Source: an uncultured Ruminococcus sp. (lineage in GTDB: Bacteria > Bacillota > Clostridia > Oscillospirales > Ruminococcaceae). From it: 51,280 nucleotides of DNA. Position 1 is the first letter of the stretch, and the number at the start of each line of letters is the position of its first letter. Shown one piece after another: positions 7,979-17,927 of this stretch. The position numbers were made by a program, and so were the translations under genes. Below the pieces are notes generated by a model. It was not told the DNA's origin and made no database searches. It worked only from the letters and a program-made list of their open reading frames with translations. The stretch spans positions 1 to 51,280 of the forward strand of contig CANQWA010000019.1 of assembly GCA_947627445.1 (NCBI GenBank), written 5' to 3'.

Positions 7979-8090
7979 AAGTCCTCCTTACAATAATGAC
8001 ATATGCTGCCATCGAGAAAATCCATTCGGATACAGCATATCTAAGGTTATTTGGCTGACAGGGGAATCGTACCATAAGCCCTGTCAATCT
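7979..8090 (-). promoter_or_regulatory. Structured 5' leader of the mannanase gene
   Basis: The roughly 110-nt leader contains two inverted repeats on the minus-strand RNA. The first pairs UGACAGGG with CCCUGUCA (near plus 8054-8086). The second pairs AUAUGCUG with CAGCAUAU (near plus 8000-8040), with a small AUCC/GGAU hairpin inside. It matches no riboswitch class that I recognise. Function unknown. Confidence 0.45.
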
Positions 8091-8097
8091 AATCATA

Positions 8098-8126
8098 ATT
8101 GTATCACAATTTCATATCATTGTCAA
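8098..8126 (-). promoter_or_regulatory. Promoter of the mannanase gene
   Basis: Minus strand: -35 TTGACA (plus 8121-8126), 17-bp spacer, -10 TACAAT (plus 8098-8103). Confidence 0.8.
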
Positions 8127-8297
8127 TTGTTTTTTGTGAATTTTACAGCGAACCCTCATTTTTCCTCCGTAGTCTTTTGGGACAATTATTGGCGAAATAA
8201 GCATCACCGTATTCTGTAAAAATCCACACAGATTCTTCCGAATCCGGGAGGATTATATGAAAAAAAGAAGAAATTCCAGTAAAATTACAAAAAACAA

Positions 8298-8326
8298 TTG
8301 CAATTCTCTCAGAAGAATGGTATACT
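8298..8326 (+). promoter_or_regulatory. Promoter of the PAP2 phosphatase gene
   Basis: -35 TTGCAA at 8298-8303, 17-bp spacer, -10 TATACT at 8321-8326. Between 8127 and 8297 I see nothing identifiable. Confidence 0.7.
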
Positions 8327-8358
8327 ATAAGTAGAATCCGAGTGAGAGGAGGAACGCC

Positions 8359-8973
8359 ATGCTGCAAAGATTGTATCAGACAGAAGAAAAAACACTGCTG
8401 TGGATACAAGCGCATATGCGCCGGACATGGCTGACTTTTGTGATGAAATGCATTACCTGTCTCGGAAACGGCGGTGTTTTCTGGCTTACGATTGCGCTGT
8501 GTTCTTTCTGGTTTCCGGCATATCGCATCACCGGAACTGCAATTGTGCTTTCTCAGATTTTTTCAGTCATATTCAGCAACGGAATTCTAAAAAATGTCAT
8601 CGCCCGACCCAGACCCCAGGAAACCATTTCCAAACTGTGCATTCTCATCCGGCGTCCCCGGGATTTTTCCTTTCCCTCAGGGCACACCTCCAGTTCATTT
8701 GCGGCGGCAGTGATTTTGCTTCAGACAACGCCGCTGTGGCTCGGACTGCTTTCCTTGATCATTGCAGTGCTTATTGCATTTTCCCGGTTATATCTCGGCG
8801 TGCATTTTCCTTCGGATGTTGTCTGTGGAGCAGTTCTGGGAATTATATTTGGCGCAGCAGCACTGCTCCTTTTACGGTTTGTGTTAGAAGGCGGCTGGCT
8901 CTTACAAAAGGCTGCCGACTGGCTGAATGGTGCATTTGTCCATATCTGTCGCTTCACATCATACATCAAATAA
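8359..8973 (+). CDS. PAP2-family membrane phosphatase
   Basis: A 204-residue integral membrane protein with the three-part PAP2 active-site signature: KNVIARPRP, PSGHTSSSF and SRLYLGVHFPSDV. The His in the second motif and the His in the third form the phospho-transfer pair. Such enzymes dephosphorylate lipid phosphates, either phosphatidic acid or undecaprenyl pyrophosphate (BcrC-like); the sequence does not separate these. GAGAGGAGG precedes the ATG. Single gene with its own promoter and a terminator shared with nadE. Confidence 0.92.
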   Translation: MLQRLYQTEEKTLLWIQAHMRRTWLTFVMKCITCLGNGGVFWLTIALCSFWFPAYRITGTAIVLSQIFSVIFSNGILKNVIARPRPQETISKLCILIRRPRDFSFPSGHTSSSFAAAVILLQTTPLWLGLLSLIIAVLIAFSRLYLGVHFPSDVVCGAVLGIIFGAAALLLLRFVLEGGWLLQKAADWLNGAFVHICRFTSYIK

Positions 8974-9012
8974 AAGCGTATGAAAGCAAAACAGACTTTC
9001 ATACGCTTTTTT
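8972..9012. terminator. Bidirectional terminator between PAP2 and nadE
   Basis: Perfect 15-bp arms AAAAGCGTATGAAAG (8972-8986) and CTTTCATACGCTTTT (8996-9010) with T runs on both strands. It serves both convergent genes. Confidence 0.85.
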
Positions 9013-9020
9013 ATGAGATA

Positions 9021-10952
9021 TCACATGATGTTTTCCAGATCCTTTTGCCACAAGGCAACACAAGCATCACTGGGCATACGCCAATCGCCTCTTGGAGAAA
9101 GTGTTACGCTTCCCACTTTCGGACCATCCGGCAGGCAGCTTCTCTTGAACTGCTGGGAGAAGAACCGCCAGTAAAATTTTCGCAGCCATTTCAGAATGAT
9201 CTTGTCATCATATTCACCTGCAAAAGCGATTTTTGCCATTTTAAAGATCTTATGGGGCATAAAACCAAACCGCAGAACATAGTACAGGAAAAAGTCATGA
9301 AGTGCATAAGGACCTACAATATCCTCGGTTTTCTGCGCAATGGTTCCGTCCTGTTCCGGCGGCAGCAGTTCGGGGCTGACCGGCGTGTCCAGCACATCGC
9401 GCAGTACAGCCGACAGGGAATCTTCCGTCTGTTGTGCTTCATGGACAACAAGATACCGCACCAGCGTTTTCGGGATCGAAGCATTCACGGCATACATGCT
9501 CATATGATCGCCGTTATAAGTTGCCCAGCCCAGTGCTAACTCTGACAGATCACCAGTACCGATGACAATACCGCCTGTCTGATTTGCAAGATCCATCAGA
9601 ATCTGTGTCCGCTCTCTAGCCTGTGCATTCTCATACGTGATATCATGAACCGCTTCATCATGCCCAATGTCCCGAAAATGCTGCCGCACGCTGCCCTGAA
9701 TGGGGATTTCGCGCAAAGTTGCGCCATAGGCTTTTGCCAGACGGCAGGCATTCTGATACGTTCTGTCTGTCGTGCCGAAACAGGGCATCGTCACAGCAAG
9801 CATACCCGACGGATCCAATCCGCTTATACGAAAGGCATGTGCCATGACAATCAGTGCCAGCGTGGAATCCAATCCGCCGGACAGACCTACTACTGCAGTT
9901 TTGCATCCGATATGCTGTAGCCGGGTTGCCAAACCAATCGCCTGCATGGTCAGAATTTTCTCACATCGTTTGTTCCGTTCTGTCTCATGGACAGGAACAA
10001 AAGGAGCTGGATCGATATGCCGTTTCAGAGGTGTTTCTGTCAGTTCCATAGAGAACAAATTCCGTACCATGACAGTTCCATCCGGAGCAGGGGAGAAGGT
10101 ATTGGAACGTCGGCGCTCCTGCTGCAATCGCTGTACATCTACGTCACCGTAAAGAATGCCGTTTGTAAACAGCTCAGATTGTGCCAGAACCGACCCATTT
10201 TCCACGATCAGATTATGGCCGGCAAAGATCATATCCTGTGTAGATTCTCCAAATCCGGCATCTGCATAGGCATAGGCGCAAAATAGGCTTCCCGATTTTG
10301 CTTGCAGTATCATACGGCGATATTCTTCTTTGCCGATCACTTCATCGCTGCAGGATAAGTTGACAATGATCGTTGCACCAGCTTTTGCCATATCTGTTGA
10401 AGGCGTATTGCTTACCCAGACATCCTCACAGATCTCTATGCCAAAGGTAAAATCCGGCAGCTGCTTGCACCTGAAAATCTGCTTTGCGCCAAAATGCACC
10501 GGATAGCATTCTCTGCCGTCAAAGAAGTCGACCAAATGATCATCAGCATCCTGACCCGGTGTAAAATGCCGCATTTCATAGAATTCTCCATAATTCGGAA
10601 CATTCTGTTTTGGTACAAGTCCCAGAACATTGCCGCCATAGCAGACAGCTGCGCAATTATATAATGCACCTTCCGCTGCATAAGGAAGCCCGACTACAAC
10701 GATTGCCGATAGTTCCTTTGTCTGACGCAGAATGTTTCGCAGTGCCGTCTGTGCGCCTTCCAAAAGAGTTTCTTGTAAAAATAAATCCCCACAGGTATAA
10801 GCGGTAATACACAATTCCGGGAAAACGATTAGCTTTGCACCATGTTCTGCCGCTTCCTTTGCGCATGTGACGATCTGCTTTGCGTTATAATCGCAATCTG
10901 CTACCCGTAGCTTCGGCGTCACACAGGCAATCTTGATCCAGCCGTCTTTCAT
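9021..10952 (-). CDS. nadE: Glutamine-dependent NAD+ synthetase
   Basis: A 643-residue two-domain enzyme that converts nicotinate adenine dinucleotide to NAD+ using glutamine as ammonia source. The N-terminal nitrilase-type amidase domain carries the Glu-Lys-Cys triad, in FPELCITAY (Glu46), VPKQNVPNYGEF and GIEICEDVW. The C-terminal synthetase domain has the PP-loop GLSGGLDSTLAL and GTGDLSELALGW. The length is normal for the glutaminase-fused type. I chose the ATG at 10952, 7 nt after AAGGAG; the ATG six bases upstream lies too close to that site, and one 21 bases upstream has no site. A MITE-like element begins about 25 bp upstream, so its promoter may lie inside the element. Confidence 0.95.
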   Translation of the reverse strand: MKDGWIKIACVTPKLRVADCDYNAKQIVTCAKEAAEHGAKLIVFPELCITAYTCGDLFLQETLLEGAQTALRNILRQTKELSAIVVVGLPYAAEGALYNCAAVCYGGNVLGLVPKQNVPNYGEFYEMRHFTPGQDADDHLVDFFDGRECYPVHFGAKQIFRCKQLPDFTFGIEICEDVWVSNTPSTDMAKAGATIIVNLSCSDEVIGKEEYRRMILQAKSGSLFCAYAYADAGFGESTQDMIFAGHNLIVENGSVLAQSELFTNGILYGDVDVQRLQQERRRSNTFSPAPDGTVMVRNLFSMELTETPLKRHIDPAPFVPVHETERNKRCEKILTMQAIGLATRLQHIGCKTAVVGLSGGLDSTLALIVMAHAFRISGLDPSGMLAVTMPCFGTTDRTYQNACRLAKAYGATLREIPIQGSVRQHFRDIGHDEAVHDITYENAQARERTQILMDLANQTGGIVIGTGDLSELALGWATYNGDHMSMYAVNASIPKTLVRYLVVHEAQQTEDSLSAVLRDVLDTPVSPELLPPEQDGTIAQKTEDIVGPYALHDFFLYYVLRFGFMPHKIFKMAKIAFAGEYDDKIILKWLRKFYWRFFSQQFKRSCLPDGPKVGSVTLSPRGDWRMPSDACVALWQKDLENIM

Positions 10953-10978
10953 ATCCATACTCCTTGCAATCATATTAC

Positions 10979-11138
10979 GAACCTGTCTTTACAAAAAACA
11001 TGCGGATTTGCGAGCAGATTTTTGGTGAGGAAAAGAAAAAAGTTGCAGGCATCCCTTTTGTCTGGCAAGACTCTTTGACGATGTACTCGTCAAAATCTAC
11101 CGGAAAGATATGTGCATTTACTTGTGAAGACAGATTCT
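10979..11138. mobile_element. MITE-like inverted-repeat element, copy 1
   Basis: About 160 bp with imperfect terminal inverted repeats: AACCTGTCTTTACA on the left against the complement of TGTGAAGACAGATT on the right. Internal blocks shared with the other copies include GCAGATTTTTGGTG, TTGCAGGCA, TGGCAAGACT and CGGAAAGA. It has no coding capacity. From 11160 to 11300 a more degenerate related stretch follows (GAAAATTGCAGGCAGCC, GGATGGCAAGGTTTCATGG). No clear target-site duplication is visible. The whole gap 10974-11368 holds nothing else that I recognise. Confidence 0.6.
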
Positions 11139-11368
11139 ATTGCTCCACCCATTCCAGCTTGCCCATAAAGGCGCAGACGAAAATGCAAAATATCCAGGCG
11201 AAAATTGCAGGCAGCCTGTCATATGTCAAGATTTGCAACCCAGAGATTTTACCTTTTCGTCAAACATGGATGGCAAGGTTTCATGGAGGGCAATATATTA
11301 TCCCTATCATTATACCTGAAATCAGGAAAAAAAGCAAGAGTATATTCCCATAAAAATATATAACAGCA

Positions 11369-11406
11369 ATACCGCACAGGGCAGGCTTTTCAGGCTTGTG
11401 CGGTAT
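11369..11406 (-). terminator. Terminator of the amidase gene
   Basis: Arms ATACCGCACA (11369-11378) and TGTGCGGTAT (11397-11406), with a second inner pairing of GGC and GCC blocks. AT-rich sequence follows on the minus strand. Confidence 0.7.
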
Positions 11407-11420
11407 TGTATGATATGGTG

Positions 11421-12158
11421 TCAGATCAAAATAAAGTCATTGCTGACATAACCAGTGATTCCCTGATAGGAGATCACATCCCATCCGTCTGTGCGGCTGT
11501 ACACAGTGACAGTGGAACCATTCGGAATGGAACCAATGATTTTTCCCTGTATCGAAGGATAATTCCGAATATTCAGATTGCTCCCGTCCGTAGAAACGGT
11601 ACCACGCATCACTGGACCGGCTTCAATCAACGGAATCCCGAAGTAATCACAAAGGGACTGCACCAGATTCACGGCGATCTCTGTCAGATGATTGCGGATC
11701 CAGTTTGCATCCTGCTCGTTGTCGTGATAGCCGATCTCACAGAGTATGGCAGGAGACTTGGTCTGCGTCACTTCGCCAAGTGTCGTAGTCGGACGTGTCG
11801 TACATTTGTCCGGCAGGGGATAGATGCTCATAAAATTGTTTGCCGTAATCACTGCCAGCATTTCACTGTACTTATCGTAAGGGTAGTAGTACACATCAAT
11901 ACCACGCAGTTTTCCGGCTAAGCTTTCTGGCGCAGCGTTACTGTGAAGTGCCAGATGCACGTCAAACTCTCCGGCATTGGAATCGGCAATTGCACCGCCT
12001 ACATTGCGATCCGGATCATTCCGGACATATGTGATGCCGCTGGAACGCAGATATGGTTCCATTCTGTCAGCAATCTGATTCATATACATTTCTTCATTGC
12101 CATCGCCGACATAAGGATTCCACTCCTGCGTAGATGGACTTAAAAATACTTTTGGCAT
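11421..12158 (-). CDS. N-acetylmuramoyl-L-alanine amidase with SH3 domain
   Basis: About 245 residues: an Amidase_3-type peptidoglycan amidase domain (about 1-175) followed by a bacterial SH3 domain (about 185-245, with NLNIRNYPSIQGKIIGSI and GWDVISYQGITGYV). Amidase features include GNEEMYMNQIADRM, HLALHSNAAPES and CEIGYHDN. The canonical first zinc-ligand motif (D/PGHGG) is replaced by SPSTQEW, so the metal site differs from the textbook family or is divergent. There is no signal peptide, so it may act on cell lysis, in spores, or be released another way. I prefer the ATG at 12158, 9 nt after AGAGG; starts at 12164 and 12167 are in frame. MITE-like copies flank the gene on both sides. Confidence 0.82.
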   Translation of the reverse strand: MPKVFLSPSTQEWNPYVGDGNEEMYMNQIADRMEPYLRSSGITYVRNDPDRNVGGAIADSNAGEFDVHLALHSNAAPESLAGKLRGIDVYYYPYDKYSEMLAVITANNFMSIYPLPDKCTTRPTTTLGEVTQTKSPAILCEIGYHDNEQDANWIRNHLTEIAVNLVQSLCDYFGIPLIEAGPVMRGTVSTDGSNLNIRNYPSIQGKIIGSIPNGSTVTVYSRTDGWDVISYQGITGYVSNDFILI

Positions 12159-12186
12159 GACCATCAACCTCTTTCTGCACAGTTTA

Positions 12187-12344
12187 AAACCTGTTCCATA
12201 TTGAAAAATCGCTGGATTTCCGAGCAGATTTTGGTAAGGACAAGGAAAAAGTTGCAGGCAACCTTTGTGCCTGGCAGGACTTTTGACACAGCACGCGCAA
12301 AATCTGCCGGAAAGACAGCGGTTTGAAGATGCTGAACAGGTTCT
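12187..12344. mobile_element. MITE-like inverted-repeat element, copy 2
   Basis: About 158 bp, bounded by AACCTGTTC and GAACAGGTT. Shared blocks: GAGCAGATTTTGGTAAGGA, GTTGCAGGCA, CCTGGCAGGACTTTTGACA, and CAAAATCTGCCGGAAAGAC. It lies just upstream of the amidase start, in the same orientation as copy 1. Confidence 0.65.
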
Positions 12345-12402
12345 GAGAATCCGTATAGCATCAGAGTCCTGGAGATACAGATTCTCTTTTTCATTTTATG
12401 CA

Positions 12403-12445
12403 GAAAACCTGCGGCATGTCACTTCCCAGAAACATACCACAGGTT
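12403..12445 (-). terminator. Terminator of the lysine operon
   Basis: Arms 12406-12419 and 12432-12445 form a 14-bp stem (two wobbles) on the minus-strand RNA, followed by UUUUC. It ends the asd-dapA-dapB transcript. Confidence 0.8.
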
Positions 12446-12463
12446 ATAAAATCATAATTATGA

Positions 12464-13219
12464 TTACTGCTGAACCAACTGCTTCATATCATATAAGCCG
12501 GCAGGCTTTCCGCAGAGATAAACCGCAGCATTTACTGCGCCTACCGCAAATACTGTTTTAGAAGCTGCACTGTGAGACAGTGTGATTACTTCATCATTGC
12601 CAGCAAAGATAATATCATGTTCACCAACGATAGTGCCGCCACGAATCGCATGCATACCAATCTCTTTACTGTCACGCTTCATACGTCTTGCGTGACGGTC
12701 ATACACATAATGGCATGTATTGTTCATGGTTTCATTGATGGCATTAGCAATCATGATCGCTGTACCGCTGGGCGCATCGATCTTCTGATTATGATGCTTT
12801 TCCACGATCTCGATGTCAAACTGACCGCCTAAGATATAAGCTGCTTTTTTCGCAAGTTCCACCAGCAGATTGATACCCAGCGACATATTAAACGTAAAGA
12901 ATACCGGAATTTGTTCTGAAGCATTTCGGATCGAAGCGATCTGTTCCTCGCTATAGCCGGTCGTTGCCAGAACAAGAGCTACATTGTTTACCAGAGCGTA
13001 TTCCAATAGCCCGTCTAAGGATGCCGGATTGGAAAAGTCAATGATGACATCCGGCACTTCTGCCAGCATAGAAGCTGTTTCAACAATGGGAAAATCACCG
13101 TATTGTGCTGTATAGGTATCCACGCCCCCGATAACCGTGCAGTCTTCACGATCCTGAATGCAGTTGGCTACTGTGTGACCCATTTTGCCATTTGCACCGC
13201 AAATCACAATTTTTGTCAT
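12464..13219 (-). CDS. dapB: 4-hydroxy-tetrahydrodipicolinate reductase
   Basis: A 251-residue enzyme of the diaminopimelate/lysine pathway that reduces HTPA with NAD(P)H. The nucleotide-binding loop GANGKMG starts at residue 8; the catalytic His-His and substrate-binding region is EKHHNQKIDAPSGTA. The ATG at 13219 has AGGCAGGA upstream; the longer in-frame N-terminus has no support. It follows dapA by 31 nt and is the last gene of a lysine-riboswitch-controlled operon, ending in a strong terminator. Confidence 0.95.
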   Translation of the reverse strand: MTKIVICGANGKMGHTVANCIQDREDCTVIGGVDTYTAQYGDFPIVETASMLAEVPDVIIDFSNPASLDGLLEYALVNNVALVLATTGYSEEQIASIRNASEQIPVFFTFNMSLGINLLVELAKKAAYILGGQFDIEIVEKHHNQKIDAPSGTAIMIANAINETMNNTCHYVYDRHARRMKRDSKEIGMHAIRGGTIVGEHDIIFAGNDEVITLSHSAASKTVFAVGAVNAAVYLCGKPAGLYDMKQLVQQ

Positions 13220-13250
13220 ATTCCTGCCTCTTTTCTTCCTGGGATAATGC

Positions 13251-14144
13251 TCAGTGAACCAAACCATAGCTTTTCAGTGTATGAAAAAGCTTTGTTTTGT
13301 GTTCCTCGCTCATTTCAATCAGCGGCATCCTGCACGGGCCTGCTGGCAGACCTATCATATTCATGGCTGCTTTCACAGGAATGGGGTTGACTTCCATAAA
13401 CAGATCGTTGATCAGTGTGAGGTACTTAAGCTGAAGCGCAGAAGCCGCAGCAAAATTATTTTCCAGACACAGCTGACACATATCATGCGTTTCCTTAGGC
13501 ATTACATTAGAAAGCACGGAAATGACGCCCTTACAGCCCAGGGACATCAGGGGAATGATCATATCATCATTGCCGCTGTAAATGTCGATCTTATCGCCGC
13601 ATGCTGCACTGAGCTTTGCTGCAAAACTGATATTGCCGCTGGCTTCCTTGACTGCAACGATATTCTTTTTTTCAGCCAGAGCAGCAATGGTACTGATATC
13701 CATGCCGATGCCAGTACGGCTGGGAATATTGTACAGGATCATAGGAATGTTCACACTATCTGCGATCATGCTGTAATGAGCGATCAGACCGCGCTGTGTC
13801 GTCTTGTTGTAATACGGAGATACCAGCAACAGACCATCTGCGCCCAGATCCTCTGCCGCTTTGGAAAGTTCAATGGCATACTTGGTGTCGTTGCTTCCTG
13901 TACCGGCAATCACCGGGACACGATTATGGGTATGTTCGATGGCAGTACGAATGCATTCCAGATGTTCTTCGTCACTGAGGGTAGAGGATTCACCAGTCGT
14001 GCCGCAGATGATAATGGCATCTGTCCCGTTTTCAATCTGAAAGTCAATAAGCTGTTTCAGCCCTGCATAATCCACAGAACCATCTTCCAGCATAGGGGTG
14101 ACAATGGCAACGCCAGCACCTGTAAAAATTGTATTTTTCATCAT
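13251..14144 (-). CDS. dapA: 4-hydroxy-tetrahydrodipicolinate synthase
   Basis: A 297-residue class I aldolase-type enzyme that condenses pyruvate with aspartate semialdehyde. Seen: GAGVAIVTPML at the start, IICGTTGESSTLS, the catalytic Tyr in LYNIPSRTG, and the Schiff-base Lys in VAVKEASG. The ATG at 14144 is 7 nt after GGAGG; the ATG at 14141 is also possible. A further upstream reading frame would run into asd and is rejected. Middle gene of asd-dapA-dapB, 22 nt after asd. Confidence 0.95.
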   Translation of the reverse strand: MMKNTIFTGAGVAIVTPMLEDGSVDYAGLKQLIDFQIENGTDAIIICGTTGESSTLSDEEHLECIRTAIEHTHNRVPVIAGTGSNDTKYAIELSKAAEDLGADGLLLVSPYYNKTTQRGLIAHYSMIADSVNIPMILYNIPSRTGIGMDISTIAALAEKKNIVAVKEASGNISFAAKLSAACGDKIDIYSGNDDMIIPLMSLGCKGVISVLSNVMPKETHDMCQLCLENNFAAASALQLKYLTLINDLFMEVNPIPVKAAMNMIGLPAGPCRMPLIEMSEEHKTKLFHTLKSYGLVH

Positions 14145-14166
14145 ATCATTACCTCCGTACATGGAT

Positions 14167-15246
14167 TCAATCAAAATATCCCTTTGCAGCCAGCAATTCT
14201 GCCAGCAGAACACCGCCGCCTGCCGCGCCTCGAAGCGTATTGTGGGACAGACAGACAAATTTATAATCGAACATGGTATCTTCACGCAGTCTGCCCACAG
14301 AAACAGCCATGCCGCCTTCTATGTTCCGATCCAGCTTTGCCTGCGGCCGGTCGTTCTCTGTAAAATAGTGAATGAACTGCTTCGGTGCAGAGGGCAGTTC
14401 CAGTTCTTGGGGAACACCCTTGAATTCCTCCCAGATTTTCAGGATCTCTTCTTTAGAAGGCTTCTGTTCAAAGGAAACAAACACAGCCGCCGTATGACCG
14501 TCAGAAACCGGTACACGCAGACACTGGGTAGTGATCAGCGGGCTTTTTGCATGGACAATTTTGCCGTTTTCGATGGTACCCCACACTTTCAGCGGTTCTT
14601 TTTCCGATTTTTCTTCTTCGCCGCCGATATACGGCACCAGATTATCTACGATTTCCGGCCAGCGCTCAAATGTCTTGCCGGCGCCGGAGATCGCCTGATA
14701 CGTACAGGCAAGAATACTTTTCACGCCAAACTTGCGCAGAGGGGAAATTGCCGGGACATAGCTCTGAATCGAACAGTTAGACTTAACAGCAATAAAGCCC
14801 CGCTTTGTACCCAGACGCTTGCGCTGACTTTCGATGATCTCGATATGCTCCGGATTGACCTCCGGCACGACCATGGGAACATCCTCGGTAAACCGATGTG
14901 CAGAATTATTGGAAACCACCGGACATTCTGCCTTAGCATAACGCTCCTCCAGTGCACGGATCTCATCCTTCTTCATGTCTACCGCACAGAAAACAAAATC
15001 TACCATATCTGCGATTTTTTCCACATCTGCGGTTGCATCAAAAAGAATCATATCCTTCATGGATTCCGGCATGGGAACCTGCATCGCCCAGCGATCGCCT
15101 ACAGCTTCTGTGTAGGTTTTGCCTGCGGAACGAGGAGAAGCTGCCAGAGCAGATACATGAAACCAGGGATGATTCTCCAAAAGTGTTGCAAAACGCTGCC
15201 CAACCATGCCGGTTGCGCCGATAATGCCAACCTGATATTGCTTCAT
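14167..15246 (-). CDS. asd: Aspartate-semialdehyde dehydrogenase
   Basis: A 359-residue NADP-dependent enzyme that makes aspartate semialdehyde, the branch point to lysine, threonine and methionine. It has the N-terminal loop GATGMVGQRF, the catalytic Cys in SNCSIQSY, and a C-terminal segment GRLREDTMFDYKFVCLSHN. The length and motifs suit the archaeal/fungal-like branch of the family rather than the E. coli branch. TTGGAGGAAT precedes the ATG. First gene of the lysine operon, behind the riboswitch and its terminator. Confidence 0.95.
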   Translation of the reverse strand: MKQYQVGIIGATGMVGQRFATLLENHPWFHVSALAASPRSAGKTYTEAVGDRWAMQVPMPESMKDMILFDATADVEKIADMVDFVFCAVDMKKDEIRALEERYAKAECPVVSNNSAHRFTEDVPMVVPEVNPEHIEIIESQRKRLGTKRGFIAVKSNCSIQSYVPAISPLRKFGVKSILACTYQAISGAGKTFERWPEIVDNLVPYIGGEEEKSEKEPLKVWGTIENGKIVHAKSPLITTQCLRVPVSDGHTAAVFVSFEQKPSKEEILKIWEEFKGVPQELELPSAPKQFIHYFTENDRPQAKLDRNIEGGMAVSVGRLREDTMFDYKFVCLSHNTLRGAAGGGVLLAELLAAKGYFD

Positions 15247-15281
15247 TTCGTCATTCCTCCAAAAAATTTATAAAAAATATG

Positions 15282-15302
15282 AAAAAACCGGTTGAAAACC
15301 GG
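15282..15302 (-). terminator. Riboswitch expression-platform terminator
   Basis: On the minus strand CCGGTT-TTC-AACCGG is followed by six Ts. It lies between the lysine aptamer and asd and should form when lysine is bound, stopping transcription. Confidence 0.85.
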
Positions 15303-15355
15303 CGGCTCATGCGATATAATAGAATAGAATCGTTTTACGCAGCCATTGGCTGTTT

Positions 15356-15520
15356 ACCGATAGCACTCCATCATAACGATGACAGTCATATCCCTGTTAG
15401 GAATATACCCAGAGAAGATCTTACCAGAATCCTCTCTTCGGCACGCATGCCTTTCTGCCCTGCATGAAACGGATTGGTTATCCTGTCAGGGCATACTGAT
15501 CAAGAGTGCGCCTCTACCTA
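15356..15520 (-). promoter_or_regulatory. Lysine riboswitch (L box)
   Basis: The minus-strand RNA carries conserved L-box landmarks in order: GGUAGAGGCGCA, GAUCAGUAUGCC, GUGCCGAAGAGAGGA, UCUCUGGGU, AUGACUGUCAUCG and UGGAGUGCUAUCGG. The closing helix is formed by the two ends. It is followed by a U-run terminator and by asd-dapA-dapB, exactly the expected regulon. Lysine binding would lower expression of the operon. Confidence 0.93.
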
Positions 15521-15525
15521 TTCTT

Positions 15526-15554
15526 ATCATATCATTTCTATGAGAATTTGTCAA
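15526..15554 (-). promoter_or_regulatory. Promoter of the lysine operon
   Basis: Minus strand: -35 TTGACA (plus 15549-15554), 17-bp spacer, -10 TATGAT (plus 15526-15531). It lies only about 30 bp from the queA start, so the queA control region is compressed against it. Confidence 0.8.
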
Positions 15555-15584
15555 TATTATTTTTGCGAAAAACAGGAGAAACCC

Positions 15585-16619
15585 ATGAAAAAATCAGATT
15601 TCTATTATGAACTGCCGGAAAATTTAATCGCACAGACCCCTATTGAGCCCCGAAATCACTCCCGGTTAATGCAGATCGACCGCATGACAGGTGAAATACA
15701 GCACAAACATTTCTATGACCTGGTCGATATATTAAGACAAGGCGACCTTCTTGTCATGAATGATTCTCGTGTTCTGCCAGCACGTCTTTACGGTGAAAAG
15801 ATGGATAATGGCACATACATTGAGTTTCTTCTGCTGGAGCAGAAAGGTAACAATCTGTGGGAGATCATTTGTCGCCCGGGAAAAAAGGCAAAGCCAGGTG
15901 TCTGGTTTTCTTTCGGCGGCGGCCGACTGACTGCTGAAGTGATCGAGGTCAAAGATGACGGCAATCGTGTCGTACAGTTCCACTGCGAGGGAAATTTCTA
16001 CACAGCGTTGGAAGAAGTGGGGCAGATGCCCCTGCCGCCCTATATTCATGAAAAGCTAAAGGACAAGGAACGCTACCAGACGGTATATTCCAAAGAGATT
16101 GGTTCTGCTGCCGCACCAACAGCAGGGCTGCATTTCACGAAAGAGATGCTGCACATTCTGGAAGAGAAAGGCGTCCGTCAGGCATATGTGACGCTGCATG
16201 TGGGATTAGGAACATTTCGCCCGGTCAAAGAAGAAAATGTGTTGGAACATAAAATGCACAGTGAGCACTACCATCTGCCTCAGGAAACCGTAGATCTCAT
16301 CGAAGAAACCAAACAAAACGGCGGCAGAGTCATTGCTGTAGGAACGACCTCCTGCCGCACGTTGGAAGCCGTGGCATCCAAACATGATGGCAGACTGGTA
16401 GCAGAGGACGGTTATACAGACATTTTCATCTATCCCGGCTATCCATTCAAGGTACTGGATGGAATGATTACCAATTTTCACTTACCGGAAAGCACGCTCA
16501 TTATGCTAATCTCTGCTTTTGCCGGATATGAGCATACCATGCACGCTTATGAAATTGCTGTACAGGAAAAGTACCGGTTTTTCAGCTTCGGAGACGCGAT
16601 GTGCATCTTATCGGAGTAA
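15585..16619 (+). CDS. queA: S-adenosylmethionine:tRNA ribosyltransferase-isomerase
   Basis: A 344-residue enzyme of queuosine synthesis that transfers the ribosyl part of SAM to preQ1 in tRNA, giving epoxyqueuosine. Family features: [20 protein letters not shown] at the start, [24 protein letters not shown], and [10 protein letters not shown]. The ATG at 15585 follows AGGAG by 8 nt; a longer frame upstream runs into the riboswitch region and is not used. tgt follows 34 nt later in the same operon, so the pair covers two successive steps in modifying the tRNA wobble base. Confidence 0.96.
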   Translation: MKKSDFYYELPENLIAQTPIEPRNHSRLMQIDRMTGEIQHKHFYDLVDILRQGDLLVMNDSRVLPARLYGEKMDNGTYIEFLLLEQKGNNLWEIICRPGKKAKPGVWFSFGGGRLTAEVIEVKDDGNRVVQFHCEGNFYTALEEVGQMPLPPYIHEKLKDKERYQTVYSKEIGSAAAPTAGLHFTKEMLHILEEKGVRQAYVTLHVGLGTFRPVKEENVLEHKMHSEHYHLPQETVDLIEETKQNGGRVIAVGTTSCRTLEAVASKHDGRLVAEDGYTDIFIYPGYPFKVLDGMITNFHLPESTLIMLISAFAGYEHTMHAYEIAVQEKYRFFSFGDAMCILSE

Positions 16620-16638
16620 AGGCTGTCATCAAAAATGA

Positions 16639-17784
<1,146 letters not shown>

Positions 17785-17927
17785 TGATATCTGTTTCTTT
17801 TCACATTGTAATATATGGAAACAAACTCTTAACACTGCGCAAAGAACGGTAAATACACTGCTGTTATTGAATCACTGTGGAAAATTCAAACGGTTTTGTG
17901 TTGCCTGTTTCAGGTGCATGGTACGAA

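Noticed and set aside
8400-9539. 379-codon plus-strand ORF
   Set aside because: It overlaps the PAP2 gene in another frame and the end of nadE antisense, crosses a bidirectional terminator, and has no family features.
13254-14363. Long plus-strand ORFs at 13254-14363 and 14098-15273
   Set aside because: They are antisense shadows of dapA and asd. The minus-strand frames have clear family motifs and ribosome-binding sites.
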